A DNA stretch of 64,000 nt from Pardosa pseudoannulata (GCA_032207245.1 CM063505.1:172477922-172541921), one strand, 5' to 3'; positions 1 to 14,706 are shown, counted from the first letter of the stretch. Translations and numbers: made by a program. Notes: generated by a model not told the origin, from the sequence alone.

Positions 1-65
1 TTCTTTTAAAATTGTTTCTCATTGAACAACCCATTATTTACTTTTAAATTCAAACATTTTTTCAG

Positions 66-1428
66 GACCTTGGTTTGTTGGATATATCATTGATCAGAGT
101 ATTGGAGTATGTTTTGTGTGGGGTATATTCCTTGCTGGTACATTTCTCCCTGGTGGCTTAACTTATTTTGCAGGAACTGCATATGTAAGTCTATTATTTA
201 AAACTCCTTTTTCTTTTAATTTTATCATTCTTAAGTGCAGAACTCAACGAGAAAAATGTCTGAATGGGTTAAATTTAGGTTTTAACTTTTTTTTTTTTAA
301 TAAAATATTTTGGGGTTAAATACTTTTTAAGATTTCCAAACTAATTTTTCTTATTACGTCTATAACAGTACACTTTGTTAATACTTTATATAGTTTAATG
401 TGAATCAGCTGTGAATGCTGTCATTTAAGTTATAACAATGATATCTCAAACTTGTATTGCAACCATATAAGTTAGCTTGTAATTTGGAGAAATCTAGTGC
501 TTAATTATTATTGCTGGAGCTAAGCTAAGCATAGTTTTAGCATCCATAATCTAGTATTATTTCATTTCCAAATCCTAAAGATAATCAAAACAGACTGAAC
601 TCTTTTAAAATTCCATTTTATTATGTCAAAATTTAGAAACAACAGTTGCCAGCAATTTGATAGAAACTTAAAAAATGTGCCGAGATTATTCCTGAAATTG
701 CTTTTTTAGGGTTATAAGTTCAAATAAATCATATAGAACATGTGTTAAATCTCATAGAAAATCAAGAAAAAAAGACTGACTGATGCATGTAGACTGATGA
801 AGTCGCTAGACTGATGCATGCATTAAACCATAGGCCAATTTTAATTAATGCAAGGTGTGGAGGCAGTAATTTTTATATATTACACACTCACACCCACATA
901 TATGTAAAATATATGTATATATATGTGTGTGTGTGTGTGCGCATGTTATTAGAGACTAATAATGTTTCTTTTTGTTTCTCTTGATCTTTAAAATTGCTTA
1001 AATTTAAGTAACTTATTTCAAAATTTCCTTTTCAGCTTATAACATTTTATATTCCATTCATCTTGTGCCTTTCACACTGCTTGTACCATCATTGCAGAAG
1101 TCTAACCAATGGAAGACCTAAACCATGCAGTTTTCTATCCTACATATATCGACATTTATTGATGTTATTATTTATTTCATGGCAGTCTTTATGTGCCATA
1201 GGTTATTTTTATTCATATGGAGCAATGGCATTATTTTTGGGTTTTACACATACTTGGTCTGTTATAATGGCTTTAGTGTTGTGGAGAGTAGTTGTTACTC
1301 TACCAGAATCAAAGCTTTGTGGATTAGCCTTCCCAAATCCACGGCCAGTTGTTGGCACTCCTTTGTTACCCAGTGAACGGAGCAAACAAATGAATGAGCC
1401 TTTAAATGATATTTTAAGTTCTAGCTGA
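66..1428 (+). CDS. TMEM62: C-terminal part of a TMEM62-like multipass membrane protein (two exons, 5' truncated)
   Basis: Two exons are visible. The first spans 66-184: an acceptor TTTTTTCAG precedes it and a GTAAGT donor follows, and it reads from the second base of its third position as PWFVGYIIDQ...GTAY. The second spans 1036-1428, follows a TTTTCAG acceptor in phase 0 and ends with TGA. Together they give about 170 residues with several hydrophobic segments, such as the stretches around WGIFLAGTFLPGG, LLMLLFISW and TWSVIMALVLW, and a polar tail ending NDILSSS. The pattern resembles the membrane C-terminus of TMEM62, a calcineurin-like phosphoesterase fold followed by transmembrane helices. 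That match is from memory and not searched. The phosphoesterase domain would lie upstream of the window. The frame is open and codon use looks normal, so this is probably a live gene. Confidence 0.6.
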
Positions 1429-2290
1429 TTAAACATTTCTTTAACAATTTATGCTTTTGTATTACTTCCCTCTTTTTTATAAATTATGTAAATTATATAA
1501 TTTTTTAAATGCTTCTATTGTGTCTTAGACTTATTAATTCTTGAAAGACATTCAATCTCATTCATTTAAATATCTATGGGAAATATTTTTCCATAATTTT
1601 TGTATGTGAAATCTGTGTCTTTGCCAGGAGCCTTAAAAATAGAAGTACAAAGTCTATGGCATACTATTAACATTTATTAAATTATATACAATTTTATGGT
1701 TTGTATGTTTATGTTTTCTTATGCTTTGTATCCTAATTGTTTGGATATTATTTTCAGCTATATTTGATGTTTGAGTACTCTCTTCTCATCATACTTTGGT
1801 TATTTATTTATTTCTTATTCAATACTTTTATTAAAATTTTCTTTAACTTTGGAATACGGTAGTTTTCCTCTTTTCATCTGTAACTGCTGTTTGTAATTAT
1901 TCAATCAGTGTTTAAAATATGTCATTGGGATAAAGTAATTTTTGTAAATCGGTACGTATTGGTGGTTTATTAAGTTTTAATTTTATGAAAAGATTTTTCT
2001 AGTAAAACATTTATTTATTATTGTGTTTTTTGTTTTATATTAATATTTTTTTCAGCAAAAAATTTCTATGATTTTAAATTGCTAAAAATTAATAAATTTT
2101 CTAGGTATTATTTTATTACAGAAAATATGTACTCTGTTGTTATTATTTTTTATATATGTAATCTATTAAATTGTTTTTAGAGATATTAAGGATTGAAATT
2201 GTGTGCTTATATTAGCAATACACTCAATTTTACTTCAGGATTTATTTTATAGCTATAAAATAATTATGTGAATAAAGACTTAGGAAGTTG
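1429..2290 (+). other. Probable 3' UTR with polyadenylation signal
   Basis: AT-rich non-coding sequence follows the stop codon. An ATTAAA lies near 1676 and a canonical AATAAA at 2271-2276. The transcript end is inferred, not observed. Confidence 0.4.
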
Positions 2291-5224
2291 AGATTGAAAA
2301 TTACTGTAAACTTTATAAGTTGTTTTCAACAAAAGAAATTATTTATCTTTTACTTATCATATTAGTTATTTTTATTTTCATCAAATGTTAAAAGCAGTTT
2401 ATAACTTGATGTAAAATAAAATAATCTTGATTTACAATTTAATATTCTTAAATTCACATTTTGCCGTCATTGCAAGTATATTTGTTAATTTGAATGCATG
2501 CATAGAAGTAATGAATGAAAGTAGCATTTAAAATAGTGAAACCTTTTTTGTAGTTGATTTGATATCTTATATCTTTTGTTTTTTATACATTGTTTCATCT
2601 TCAATTTTTTATTGAACTTATTTATTATTACCTATTATTAAAGTTCCTATGTTGTTTTATCACAATAAAAATTATCAATGCACAGTGTATTATGCTCCAC
2701 ATTACTTAATTTACTTTTACATATAAATTATAGGTTAGTGCTGTGTGGGATAAAGCATAGTGAGATGCTTAAAATTCTGATTATTAAAGAATAAGGAGCG
2801 TCAATATTTTGTGTGTTTGTACATGTTTTATTAAATGAAATATATGTGTGCAAGTTGTCTATGTACAGAAATAGTCTGTGATCTTTCCCTGTATTATGTG
2901 TATGATAGCTTCCCTATGACAATCTGTAATAATGATTTTTAGATTAATTGTAAAGTGTAAGAATATTTCAAGTTTTCTGTTCTGTGTTGTCTCTTTGGTA
3001 TATGTGCTAGTAAACCTCTAGTTTTTAATTAGTTATCAATTTCTATGAATCAGTATGTGTATATTTTTTGATCACCAAAGAAATGCCCAGTTTTATTGGT
3101 TTTTATAAAACATTATTCTAAGCCATTGAACTGATACAGAAAAATTCACGAAGGCAAGGAAAAATACTATGCTGCTACTACTTTTAAAATGTACCCCAGA
3201 TTTCCAATTTTTACAAATTTATGTGAAGTATTGAAAAAATATTTTTTATCTCATTGCATTTATGTAATACACTGAAAATTCAGTATAGAATTAAAAGTGG
3301 ATTAACTATCTGTCTATTTGTCCATCTCTATCTGTCAAGGTGTCTACTTGTCAGGAACGTCTGGAAAAAAAGAAAAATCAGGCAAGCTTGGAATAAATTA
3401 GGAAAATGGCAAATGTATCAGAAAAATTAGTTGTATGCAATGCTCTCCTAAATAGCTCTGAAAATTAAGTTTTTTTAAAAAGGCTGATACAATTTTAATT
3501 CTATTTAATAATTAAAATTAAAAAACACTTAAAAATTATAAAGGGAAATGTGAATTTAAGTATTAGTAATTTTCGGCTTTAGCTCACTTTTTATGTCATA
3601 TTATCAATTAGTATTTTTAATACAGAAAGACATCATATAAATATCATGTAAATTTTAATTTATTTTATTTAATTTTTAATTTTGGATAATTGGAATCTTT
3701 CCATATCTTAAATGTTAAAATAGAAGTAATATGTTCCTGTAACACACATGTATATATTATTTATATGTAATTTTTTTTAATGATTATTTAAGATTATGAT
3801 AAATGAGGAAATTCTTTGAAGGTAAACCCAAAAAGCTAGGAAAGCTTTTAGCAATTCAGTAGACACCCTGTATCTGTACATATGTATCTTGCCTATACAG
3901 TTACAAAAAAGAAGTGTAACATATTTCATCCTTCTTATTTGAGTGATCCTATCACTAAGAGAATATAAAATATTCTTTTCTGGAAATATATATTGTGAAA
4001 TATGGAAATAAGTTTGTAAAATAAAATGTTTTTTCTTTCTTAGATACTTTGGTTGCTCTTTAAAATTGTTTGTTAATATATGGAATTAAAGAATTCTGAG
4101 AAATGAATATTTATATATATTCTGAGAAATGAATATGTATTACTATGAAAATATTCAGTTTCAAAATTTAAGCATAAGGAAAAAAGTTCCTGCTTTATAT
4201 ACTATATGATATTTTTTAATTTTTAATACTAGTAGTTGCTAGCTTGTTTAATTTTATCTGTACAAAATGACAAACTTTCAGCACTTTTTAAAAAAGACAT
4301 TTAGATTCTAAAAATCATAAATATTTGACTCAAAATGCCCTTAAAATTTTTATCTCCTCTTTAAAAAATTTTAAAGGTGGAATGTAAAGTAATACCAGTA
4401 AGATTGTAATTTCCATTTCAAATTGTAGATGAAATGGATAATTAGAGTCCTGGTGGAATTGAACCTTCATTCATATACCCTGAAGTTTTTATTTTGTCTT
4501 GGTGATAACAGCAACCTATGACCAGTTGACTTTGGGGGATTTTTGTTTGTATTTGTGTAGTGAGTTGGGGCATGAAGGAAAGCAAAAGTGATTAAATTTT
4601 ATTTGTCTTTAGTTAGATGGATATTATTTTGTGAAGGAAGTTATCAGATAGTTTTAATTTTTAATTAAATAAGTTATAAGTATATAGAACTATACTATAA
4701 GATAGTTTACATTTTTAATTATTTTTAAAAAATTGTTTAGAATTATATCAGGGTCGTCTAAAGTGTATTGTCGTTATCATTCTGTAATATATTTTATGCA
4801 TTTTTGTAATGACCTTTCTTTTTCTTATGTAAATGGAAGGTGTATTACAATTAATATAATATTAAATGTGCATAATTGGAATTTCACTAGAAATGCAAAA
4901 CATTTAAAGAATTATCCAATTTTGTTAAAAATATGTAACAGACTTCTTAATTCATTTAATTGGTCTATGTTAGAGAAATTGGAATTAAAGACAAAACCAG
5001 ATTCTAACAGTTTTTTTTATTAAAAAATGTTTTTATTTACATTGTTTCTTTTGCTTTCTACAGTATACAAAATCCTCATGTTTACTTACAGGATGTAAAA
5101 TGATATCTTTAACAATATTTTGTGTTTCAACAAATTATCTTATTTTTTTTTAACATAACCAGTAACTTCAGGTGTAATTAGAACAATATGCTTTTCATCA
5201 TTATCCTTTCTTTCTTCATTAGGT

Positions 5225-5257
<33 letters not shown>

Positions 5258-8200
5258 CTTTGTCAATAATTTTTGTGTTGGTCAATTTTCCAGAAATATC
5301 AAGATATTGATCAACATTTAAATATGATTCATAGATAACATCAGTCATTACTATGTTCTGACCAAACCTTTAAAAGGGTTATCAGCAGTTACCTACATAT
5401 GGGGGAAACGACAGGGCTGCATGGTAACAACACTAAAAGCATTTCAACCTTGTTTTTTAATGCTCTCTGTATCCAGAATCAATTGCAAATATATTAGGAC
5501 AAAGCTAATGTGTGATTAATAAAAATTCAAAAGTATTCTACGATAAAAGAACATTTTTTTTTTTTAATCTGAGACCTCTCTGAATTTGAATTAAAAAAAT
5601 TCTTGATTTTATTTTCAAATTAACTACATAAATATAACATGTTGTATAGGAAAGTCAAGTAAATTTTTTTTTAATTTGAATTAGCTAAGTTTGGTTGTAG
5701 TTTCATTTAAAAAAAAAAATTCTGTGCTATTATTTTCATAAGGTTTATAGAATAGCATTTTATTTTAGTAAAGAAAATTATAGGGATTTATGAATACATT
5801 TATGTAATATAAATTATTTTTGAAGGAAATTGTGGTACTCATTTGAACCTTGTCAAATTTGGGTTTTTCAAAGGTTTTAATTATGTTTCTAAAAAAAAAA
5901 ACTTTGATGTAGACTTGGTTTAATATTTGTTTCTCATCTTAATAGTTATTCATGTCTCCCCCCCCCTCAAAGTTGTGGTTTTGCAATATAAATTTCCATC
6001 TAATTATTCTGCATTTCATTTGATTTAAAATTATATATTTTATTAGTTATGTAATAAACAGCTGATGTTGGTTGCTTTTTTTCACCAGTCCTGTCTGCAA
6101 ATTTTATTTATCGTTAAAATCAATTTTATCCTTTAGTAGTGTTTCATTTTCTGTGATTTGTCTGTGATAATTACAGGGCAAGAGAAAATAATTCCACCCA
6201 AATCAGAAATCTGAAAAATATTTCATGTATAGTATTTTATTAAAACATTCAGAATCTCTTCTTGCATACGCAGTACTTTTCTTTACTTCCAAATTCTATT
6301 GGCTGTCTGTTAGGGATGACCAACGTCAATCCTATACAGGATAAAAATTCATATATATAAATATATATGGAATTTTTTTTTTCTAGAAAATATCAATACA
6401 TTATCAAATTTTTTAAATAGGTTTCTTTCTTTTGACTTTTTTGGTTGACTTTATATTGCTATATTTGTTATTTAATGTAGATTACTTAGAAATATATAAT
6501 TTGGTATTTTTTATTAAAATATTCTGAATATCTTCTGGCAATGAGTTTAGTATTTTATTTATTTGTAGTTACTCTAGTAGTTTATTTATTTTTAGTTACT
6601 TTAGTATTTTATTTATTTTGAATGCTGGTGCATTTTAAGCAAGATATATGGCTATATTAATTATATTCATAAGTTTCTGAATTATACTTTAATAAAATAC
6701 TTACAATCATCTTAACGTTATTTTTGTGTAGTTTTGTAAAATTGTTATTACTGACAGCAATAAATATTGTCATCATTAATCTTTAAATAAATATTTCTTT
6801 TTTTCTTCTAAAGAGAAATTGACATCTGTGATTTTTAGAATATAAATATTTCTATAGTATAAATTTACAAAATTATCTCAATTCCTTCTGCTGTCATTGG
6901 AACTGTCCATAAGTTATATCTAGTGCAACAGTAATATAAAATATACTTTTTAAGAAAAAAGAAATTTGTATAATTTTTACTCATTTGTTTTCAGATGTTT
7001 TTTGTAACATCTGATGGAAACAGATGTGCTCAATGCATGCCATCCAATCTGTATCGCACATTTTAAACATCAACTAACTTTACAATTTTTTTTTTGTTTC
7101 TTTATTACCATTTTTCAATCACAAAGAAATTGATAGTACTGTGACTATTTTCCTTTTAACAAGCCATTGAAGATAAATAATTCATTGTACATATATTTTG
7201 AAAGGAGTGCAGAAAGCCTGCATAGGAATTGTTAGTGATGACTGCTATGTCTGTTTGTATTTTGTTTATTCTAGTCATTCACTTCTATTGTTTTTTCCCA
7301 ATGATTTTTATGTTTGATTTACTATAAAAATATATGTTTTTCATGATATGAGGTGCATTTAGTTAGTAAAATTTATTTTCATTTCCTGGTTTTCTTTACT
7401 ATTTGATTTATTCTTTCTGATTCCTAAATAGTCATAATTATTTTTTTTTGGCTAAAGCAAGTTAACATTTATCTACTCTCATGAACTCTTAAATAAATTT
7501 TTCAATTATAGCATCTCTGAATTCGATACTTTTTTACACCTTTTTCCTTGAAAATTTTGAATGTATAAAAATAATTCTTTATTGCTTCCTCTATATGTCT
7601 ATTAGATCTTTCTCTTTCTAAGAAATTCTATGTGTTCTGAATCTTCTTTAATCTTTTGAACATTCTAAGAACTAAATATAATTCTATGTCAGAAATCGGT
7701 CAACTGTGTGGAGTGTGAATTTTTTAGATGTATGTTTTTATTTGACAATTTGCACATCCACAAGAGCATCCATTCCATTTCATGAAAAAGTTTTCGTATA
7801 AAGCTTTAAAAATCTACTGTGATAGTGTTAATAAATTTCTGAAAATTTAATTGTGTAGCTTAAAATATTCCATACTTTTTTTAATATTTTTGTACTATTC
7901 AATTTTATTATTATATGAAAGAAATCCGAACCACAAAAGGAAAATTAGAAAGTGATGTTAAGGAGTATTTTTAAGATGTGGGTCAATCTCTGCTAAGGTA
8001 TAAAATGTTGGATATAAAATTTATTGTAATATTTTTTACTCATATATATATACATATAATGCAATGCAAATATAAACATGGCTGTTTTATAGATTATTAA
8101 ATTTGATTTTGAAATTGTAACATAATATATTCTAAATTAAGTCAGCAACATTCTTTCATTCTTGAATGATAATTTTTCTGTTGATATTTATATATTAAAT

Positions 8201-8597
8201 AAAACTGTTGCAGTCATAAATTACACAGTTTATTGTTCTTAAATTATATATTTTTCAAATGAAATGAATTAAATATTGTCTTGCTAAAAATTTTTATACC
8301 TTTTATTTAGCTATGTGTTATATTGTTCAGTGACTGTTAAATGTTTTTATTCATTCAAACTGCTTTAGACAATGTTTGCTAGACTATACATCAGATGTTC
8401 TTAAAATTTCTCAAGCATTCATCCATTTAATTAATCATTATTAATTAATCTGAATAAAAAAGAAAATTTATAAATGCTCAAATGAAGAATTAAGGGAAGC
8501 AAAGCAAAGTAGCATCAATTTTGAAGTTATACTTTTAGGTATAAAAGCAATAAAACATACTGACAGTTACTAGGGAAGTAAGTCTTTCAGAGTAACA
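2291..8597. other. AT-rich intergenic stretch without recognisable genes
   Basis: I see no exon-like coding pattern or RNA gene. Only simple sequence stands out: an (AT)n tract at 5227-5255, short direct duplications near 4091-4135, and three loose copies of a ~30-bp TTTATTTATTTTTAGTTACT-like unit at 6546-6620. The open frame near 4733-5023 has no recognisable motif and looks fortuitous. Confidence 0.5.
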
Positions 8598-8843
8598 TTA
8601 ACCCTTTCCCTGGCAGCAGGGAGTATTTAAATCCTGCCTTGGTTTGGTTTGGAGTGCTACGGTTTACTTTTTTGCAACACGAGGGCTAAAAATCCTACCT
8701 TGGTCTGGCAGGCAATTTAACAATTAAATGGCTGAAAAGCATGCATTAAAATAAAAAATTCCAAGCATGAAAACACGCTTTTGCCAGGAAAGATTTGGAT
8801 TTGTTTCGGCGTGTTATCACGCCTACACCAGGGAAAGAGTTAA
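8598..8843. mobile_element. TTAA-flanked MITE (piggyBac-type) carrying a SINE tail
   Basis: TTAA at both ends (8598-8601 and 8840-8843) flanks inverted termini CCCTTTCCCTGG and CCAGGGAAAGAG. TTAA duplication plus termini starting CCC is typical of piggyBac-type elements. There is no coding capacity in about 240 bp. Positions ~8640-8690 are nearly identical to the 3' part of the tRNA-derived SINE seen at 43.0 kb (shared TTGCAAAAAAGTAAACCG on the minus strand). Confidence 0.75.
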
Positions 8844-9030
8844 TGTCTACAACATTGTTGTTACTCACTTTTAAGCTTGCCAAGTATTTGTTTCTGATTA
8901 TTCCCCCCCCCCAAGTTTGTTGCTTGCAACTTTTTATTTAAATAACTCCTAAATAAATTTAAGTTATTCACTTGTTTGGTGGCTTTTTTACTATATTATG
9001 TCCCCTCATGTAATTTTCTTTTTTTTTTAG

Positions 9031-9160
9031 GGGGGGGGGCAAGATACATTCTTTATTTATGTATATATATATGTCTTGGTAATGCTTTGCTCTTTGCTAG
9101 GAAATACATTGTTATTTATATTGATAATTTGCTAGCAAGTGAAAATTATTACAATAAAGT
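9031..9160 (+). repeat. Dispersed repeat, copy 1 (pair with 11961-12086)
   Basis: Starts with a G-run and continues through TTCTTTATTTATG, CTTGGTAATGCTTTGCTC and AATTTGCTAGC to ATTACAATAAAGT. The same order recurs at 11961-12086. The family is unknown to me. The terminal AATAAA may be a polyadenylation signal of a retroposed unit. Confidence 0.6.
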
Positions 9161-11960
9161 CTATTCATAATTACTTCTGTTAAGTCTATTCATAATTTCT
9201 TCTGTTGAAAGGGCTTTAGACCTTCTCTCTTTATTTATTTTGAGAAGAAAGAAAAAAGATTGAAATTCTTTTCGTAAATTCTTTCTATAATTTGTTCTAG
9301 TAAGCTAACTTTTGAACTCAAAAGAAGCAGATTATACTTGCTGCTCACTTTATTTGTGCATTTTGTGTAATGGTCTTTTTTTATTTACTGTAACTGCACA
9401 AAGATGTTATTCTTATTTTTAGACTTAGTATTGCTTTGTGATTTTAACATGCAATCATGCTGAATTTTCTTGAGAAATGAACAGTTTTAATTATTATCCA
9501 CGCTTATTTGAATATTTTACCATTTTATATTTAGTTTAATATCTGCTTACAATAAAAAATAGTTAAGTTTTATCTGCAATGAAAAATTGCAAATATTTAG
9601 CCACTTTACCCCATATAAATACATTTTATTTTTGTGTTAAAATTAGCCAATAAATCTATAAGAAAGGCTACAAAATTAGCAAAAAAATGTAGCTCAGTTT
9701 TACTGAAAATTTTGGATTTTTATTATTATTTGCTGTTTTTCAATTTGATTAAAAATAATTTTTAGAATGCTGGTATAGTAAAAATTGAATTCCTACCGGT
9801 TGAAGATAACAAACAATTATAATTAAATAAGCCATTGTACAGAGATGCTTACAAAAAGAAATCAACATTAATGCATAAATATAAATATATTTAACAAAAT
9901 ACAGCTGTTTCAAAGCTACAAGAATATTTTACTTCTAGTTCTTAAAGAAGGAAAACTAAACATAGAAAAAGATACACACATACATGTAAATTATATGCAT
10001 GTATCTGGAAAGAAGTGGTAAAATAAAAGAGAAAAAGCTTATAAATTACATGTTTCTGAGAGAGCACATTTATGTGTTAAAGAGAGAGAGAAATGTTAAA
10101 CCAATGATTTCCATACATTGAGATAATTTAGAGTACATGAAAAATCATTAACTAAATAATAATTTAAAATGGTATAATATATTTTCTGAGGAGTACAGAT
10201 ACAAGAGAGAAGCTTATGCTTCTTGCATAATTAAAAATTCTCCTTATGAAGAGGCTTCAAATCAGTTGCATGCTGTCTTGCATATTTTTGTCTTTGTACT
10301 ATAACAATTTGGCTGTATTTGAAATTAAAGTTGCATATTTTAAAATTTTAGGATTTAAAAAATGAATTTGATATTGAAAACAATTTAGTTACCTGTGTAG
10401 TCACTAAGTTAAAAAAATAAGTATATATAAAATAAAATAAATATTTCAGTGATCAGTCTTGTTTTTAATATTTAAAATTCATTTTATTTATGTTTTTTAA
10501 ATACACAAGAAATACATGAAATTTTCATAAAAGTATATTATAAAGTAAAAGTTTATTTTGCATTTTAAATATTATTTAAACTAAACTAAGTTTATTTAAA
10601 TTATATAAACATGTATCTTTAAAAATATTGAAGGTGTTTAATGCTGACTCTGGGCTTCTGCCTCTTGTGCTGAATTTTTATTGATAAGTTTTTTCTTGAA
10701 CAAATTCATACAAAAGTTTTAGCTAGCATACATGGTCTAAATTTTGCTTAAATATGCTTTTGTTGTATCTGTTGTATTCTACAAAATGCACTTAAATTGG
10801 GTATTAATTAAAATTTATGTAACAGCAGTTTTGAAATGTTAGTATCTTATCCTTGCACCTGGAAACTATTAGTGAAATCTCGCTTTATTTGATAATTATT
10901 GAAATGGAGCATAACTGTTAATTTGATCTTCACTGAAAGTTGTATAGTTTTTATTTTTTAAAATTTATTTCCAATTATTACCAGTATATTTTAATCTTCC
11001 AACTTTTTATTATTGCTGGTATATTCAGTGATAGAGAAACATTTAAAATTAATTATTGAAGGAAATTTAATGAGACCATTATTAAATCTGTTTTATTAAT
11101 GTATGGAATAAAACATTGCAATTATGCATTTACTTTCCATCACTTACATAATTTTAAATGAAAGTTAAATTACATTTTCTTTTATCAACTTCCAATTCAA
11201 CAAGTTTTTCTTGCTTCCACAAAAGTGGTGCTAAAATGTTAAGATGATATATTTTTATGTCTTCCAAAAACAATAAAATTATTCTTCCTATTTTATCTGA
11301 ATCAAAATTTTCATTCCTAACTTTACATTTTAATTATGCTTATATAAGATATATATGCATATACAAGATATATATGCATATATAGGATTATTAAATGAGC
11401 ATATGTAACTAATGTATTTTTATGAGATTAATATCAATGAAATTAAAGCTTTTCTTTTAGAAAATGTATTTGATTTGCAATGTTGTGTTTTTAGAAATTA
11501 TATACGAATAAAATATCTATGTTGGAAGGTAATAAAAATTTAAAAGATCAATGATAATTGTAAATACTTGTTTGAAATGCTTGTGTGAAAAAAAAAATAA
11601 ATAAATAAAATAAATAAATAAAAGAAACACAAAATCTTTAAAAGAAAGAATTCAGTCCATTTCTGTGCCAAAGAAATTCCACTATTTTCCATTTAGTTTC
11701 AAAAAATTTTTCCATCTAAATTTCAATGTAATTTATGTAAAATTGATTTAGAAATAATTTTTCAAGAAGCATAATTTATCTTTTTGAATTTTAAAAAGAA
11801 AACAGAAAAATATGACATTTGTGTACAATTTTTTTTTTTTTTTTTTAATTTTACTTTACAGTTTAAGGTTTTAATAGATGTAAAATTTTTGTTTTATCTA
11901 TCAACAGATATTTATTCCTGTATAAAATAAAAATTTGTCCCATTATGTATTTTTCTTTGG

Positions 11961-12086
11961 AGGGGGGGGAGAGGGCAAGGTATATTCTTTATTTATGTAT
12001 ATATATCTTGGTAATGCTTTGCTCTTTGCTAGGAAACACATTGTTATTTACATGGATAATTTGCTAGCAAATTATTACAATAAAGT
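11961..12086 (+). repeat. Dispersed repeat, copy 2
   Basis: Same block order as 9031-9160, with scattered substitutions and one small deletion near the AATTTGCTAGC segment. The copies are about 2.9 kb apart in the same orientation. Confidence 0.6.
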
Positions 12087-14129
12087 GTGAAAAATTCTGA
12101 CAATTTTATATTACAGTTTAATTGATTGAAATAGTACTATAAATTATATTTGATACAGCATCACTCACAATGTTAGAGATTGATATTGAGAGAAGTATAC
12201 CATTTTAGAATATCTCTGAAAAGAACAGAAATGTTTCTTAAATGAAATATAAAATGATTGTTATAAAAATTCTCCTATTAACTTTTCCAAAGTACAAAAT
12301 TTCAGAGTTGGCTGTTTTACTATTTGTACTTAATATAAACTGTCTTGTAGCAATATGAAGTTTTTCATTTTAAACTATTCCCATCCTGAATGCTCATGAA
12401 ATAGTTTTTATTGATACTTAAATACTAATAACATTTAGTTGTTTCTTTATGCAGTAAAATATTTTATACATCCCAAAAGTGTTTAACTTTGTAAATAACA
12501 TTTCAGGAAAAACATAATTTTATCTCAAGTTTAAATGTAATTGTTGCTAGGATTATACACAAGTAACAATTTTTGAAAATAGATAGGTTGTATTTTGAGA
12601 TGTGTAGTTATAAGTTTATAAATAAATGCAACAATTTATATTTCAAACTATTTATTTGAAAGTATAGTTAGTTTTTATCAGATATATATGTCTGAATTAT
12701 TTACATTCAGATTTCCTTAATATGTTTATCATTAATTTAATTAATAATTAGCTTCCAAAAATTTTAAAATGTGTTGTAGCATTCTGTTATTGCAACACCT
12801 ATATACATTAACATTAAGCATAACTTCTGAAACAATGTGGTCTATATACTAGATTCTGTGATAATTGGATGTCTGTTAATGTCTTAACTTCTAAACATAG
12901 GTTTGATTATATAAATAAAAAACTTATGTTTACTGTTATGTAATTATTTTCTCTGTTCTTTCTTTAACAAAATACTTTAAATTTAATTAATGTATCTTTT
13001 ATTTTGTTAAAATTTATACTTTTAAATATGTTTGATATAGGTACATGTAATGCATCAACAACTTGAACATATTTAGCTACATAAAATATGACTTTGTTAT
13101 ACATTGATGTGAAATACCTAATCCTCCAGTTGTTATCCTTAGTTTCATTTTTTGGTGTATATTTGATGAATTCATTTTTTATCGATTTTTATTTTTACAT
13201 ATTGTATGTACATTATGTATTAATTTCTGTGAGATTCAATAAAATTATATAATTGATCAGAAGTTTCTTTCTATATTTCTTTGCCTACGTTTTATTATGC
13301 ATGTTGTACAGTTCGATTATAATGTTTAATATCATTCAAACACATTGTATACTCAGTTTAGACTAAAATTATTTATTAAAAATTTGAAATAAAAGTATGC
13401 CAATACACAAAATTTTAGATGCACTTGCTCTATTTTTAGTGCTAGAAACATAAAACTATCTTAATCTTTTATTTTTATACAATTTAAAAACTCATGACAT
13501 GTTTGAAAAAAAAATTAAAAGTGAAGTACATCGTTTGGTAACATTCAAATATAAAGATTTAATACAACTTGTCAAGACTCCTAAAATTTGCTATAAAAAT
13601 TCAAATAACTTCTTTTCCAGTCGTAAGAAAGATTCTAGATACTGATTTTCATTAAAATATGAAGCTAATTATGGCATAGTGTTTTGTATTTTTAACTTGT
13701 GAGTTATAATTTGAAGAAATGATTTTAAAATATCCAGTAACAAAAACTAAAAGCAATGAACAACAGTTGATTATTTAATAATTTAATATTTCATTTTGCT
13801 AACTGAACTTATAAGCTATAGCAAAAGTGAAAAAAAATTGAGTATTGGGATTAAAACTGAGGTGAGTAAATTATTAGTATCCTCTATACTTTGACTATTA
13901 CTTTGACTTGTTAGGCTCAACTATACATATCAGGTTTTAGTGATTATGCTTTATAAAACATATTTTATGAGGGAAAAAATATAAAGAAAAAAAAAAGCAT
14001 TTTATTTTGATACAACAACTGATTATCATGCCCAAGCATATTAGAATTGTATACTAGTTAATAAAATAGATCTTCATCAATGTTCCAGCATAAGAAATAT
14101 TTTGTTAGTTATTTTTAAAATGCGTAACA

Positions 14130-14130
<1 letters not shown>
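12087..14130. other. AT-rich intergenic stretch, nothing recognised
   Basis: No exon-like pattern, repeat structure or RNA gene could be supported. The segment between the two dispersed repeats (9161-11960) is equally featureless apart from an AAAT-rich tract near 11590-11625 and a short ATATATATGCATAT duplication near 11345-11385. Confidence 0.4.

Positions 14131-14188
<58 letters not shown>
14131..14188. repeat. (AT)n microsatellite
   Basis: Uninterrupted AT dinucleotide run of close to 58 bp. Confidence 0.95.
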
Positions 14189-14191
<3 letters not shown>

Positions 14192-14706
14192 TCCCTGAGA
14201 ATGATTGAAATTCATCCATAAATCATTAGTTGTTAATCAATGATTTTGGAGTTTAGCTTCTTAAACACAGATGTAATGGTTTCAATTAAAATCATACTGT
14301 TTATAAATTAAAAGATAGCAATGCTGATATAAAGCTTTAATTAAACAAGCTTGTTATTTTTAAAGTTCTGAATTCTACTTTTAATAATAATGAATTAAAT
14401 ATATTTGCTAACCTATAATAAGAACTGATGTGAATATTTTTAGAATTTTATTATTATTTAGAGACTTGTAAAGACTTATAGATGAAAAATGGTCATTTAA
14501 GTCAGTTCTTTCCTTCAGTTATACCCCCCTTTTTTTTAAATAAATAAATATATGCATAAAATCACCTTTTTTTTTCTCTTTTTGGAAAATCTTTTCCCAT
14601 TCCAGTACATGAAAACATGCTAAATTAGACATTTGTTTGCAACATTGCAAACCTGATTTTCACTAATCTGTGACTAGTTTACAAGTACAAGCAAGAAGAA
14701 CTTGCA

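Noticed and set aside
4733..5023. A 96-codon plus-strand frame
   Set aside because: AT-rich composition, no homology recognised and no promoter context. Likely fortuitous.
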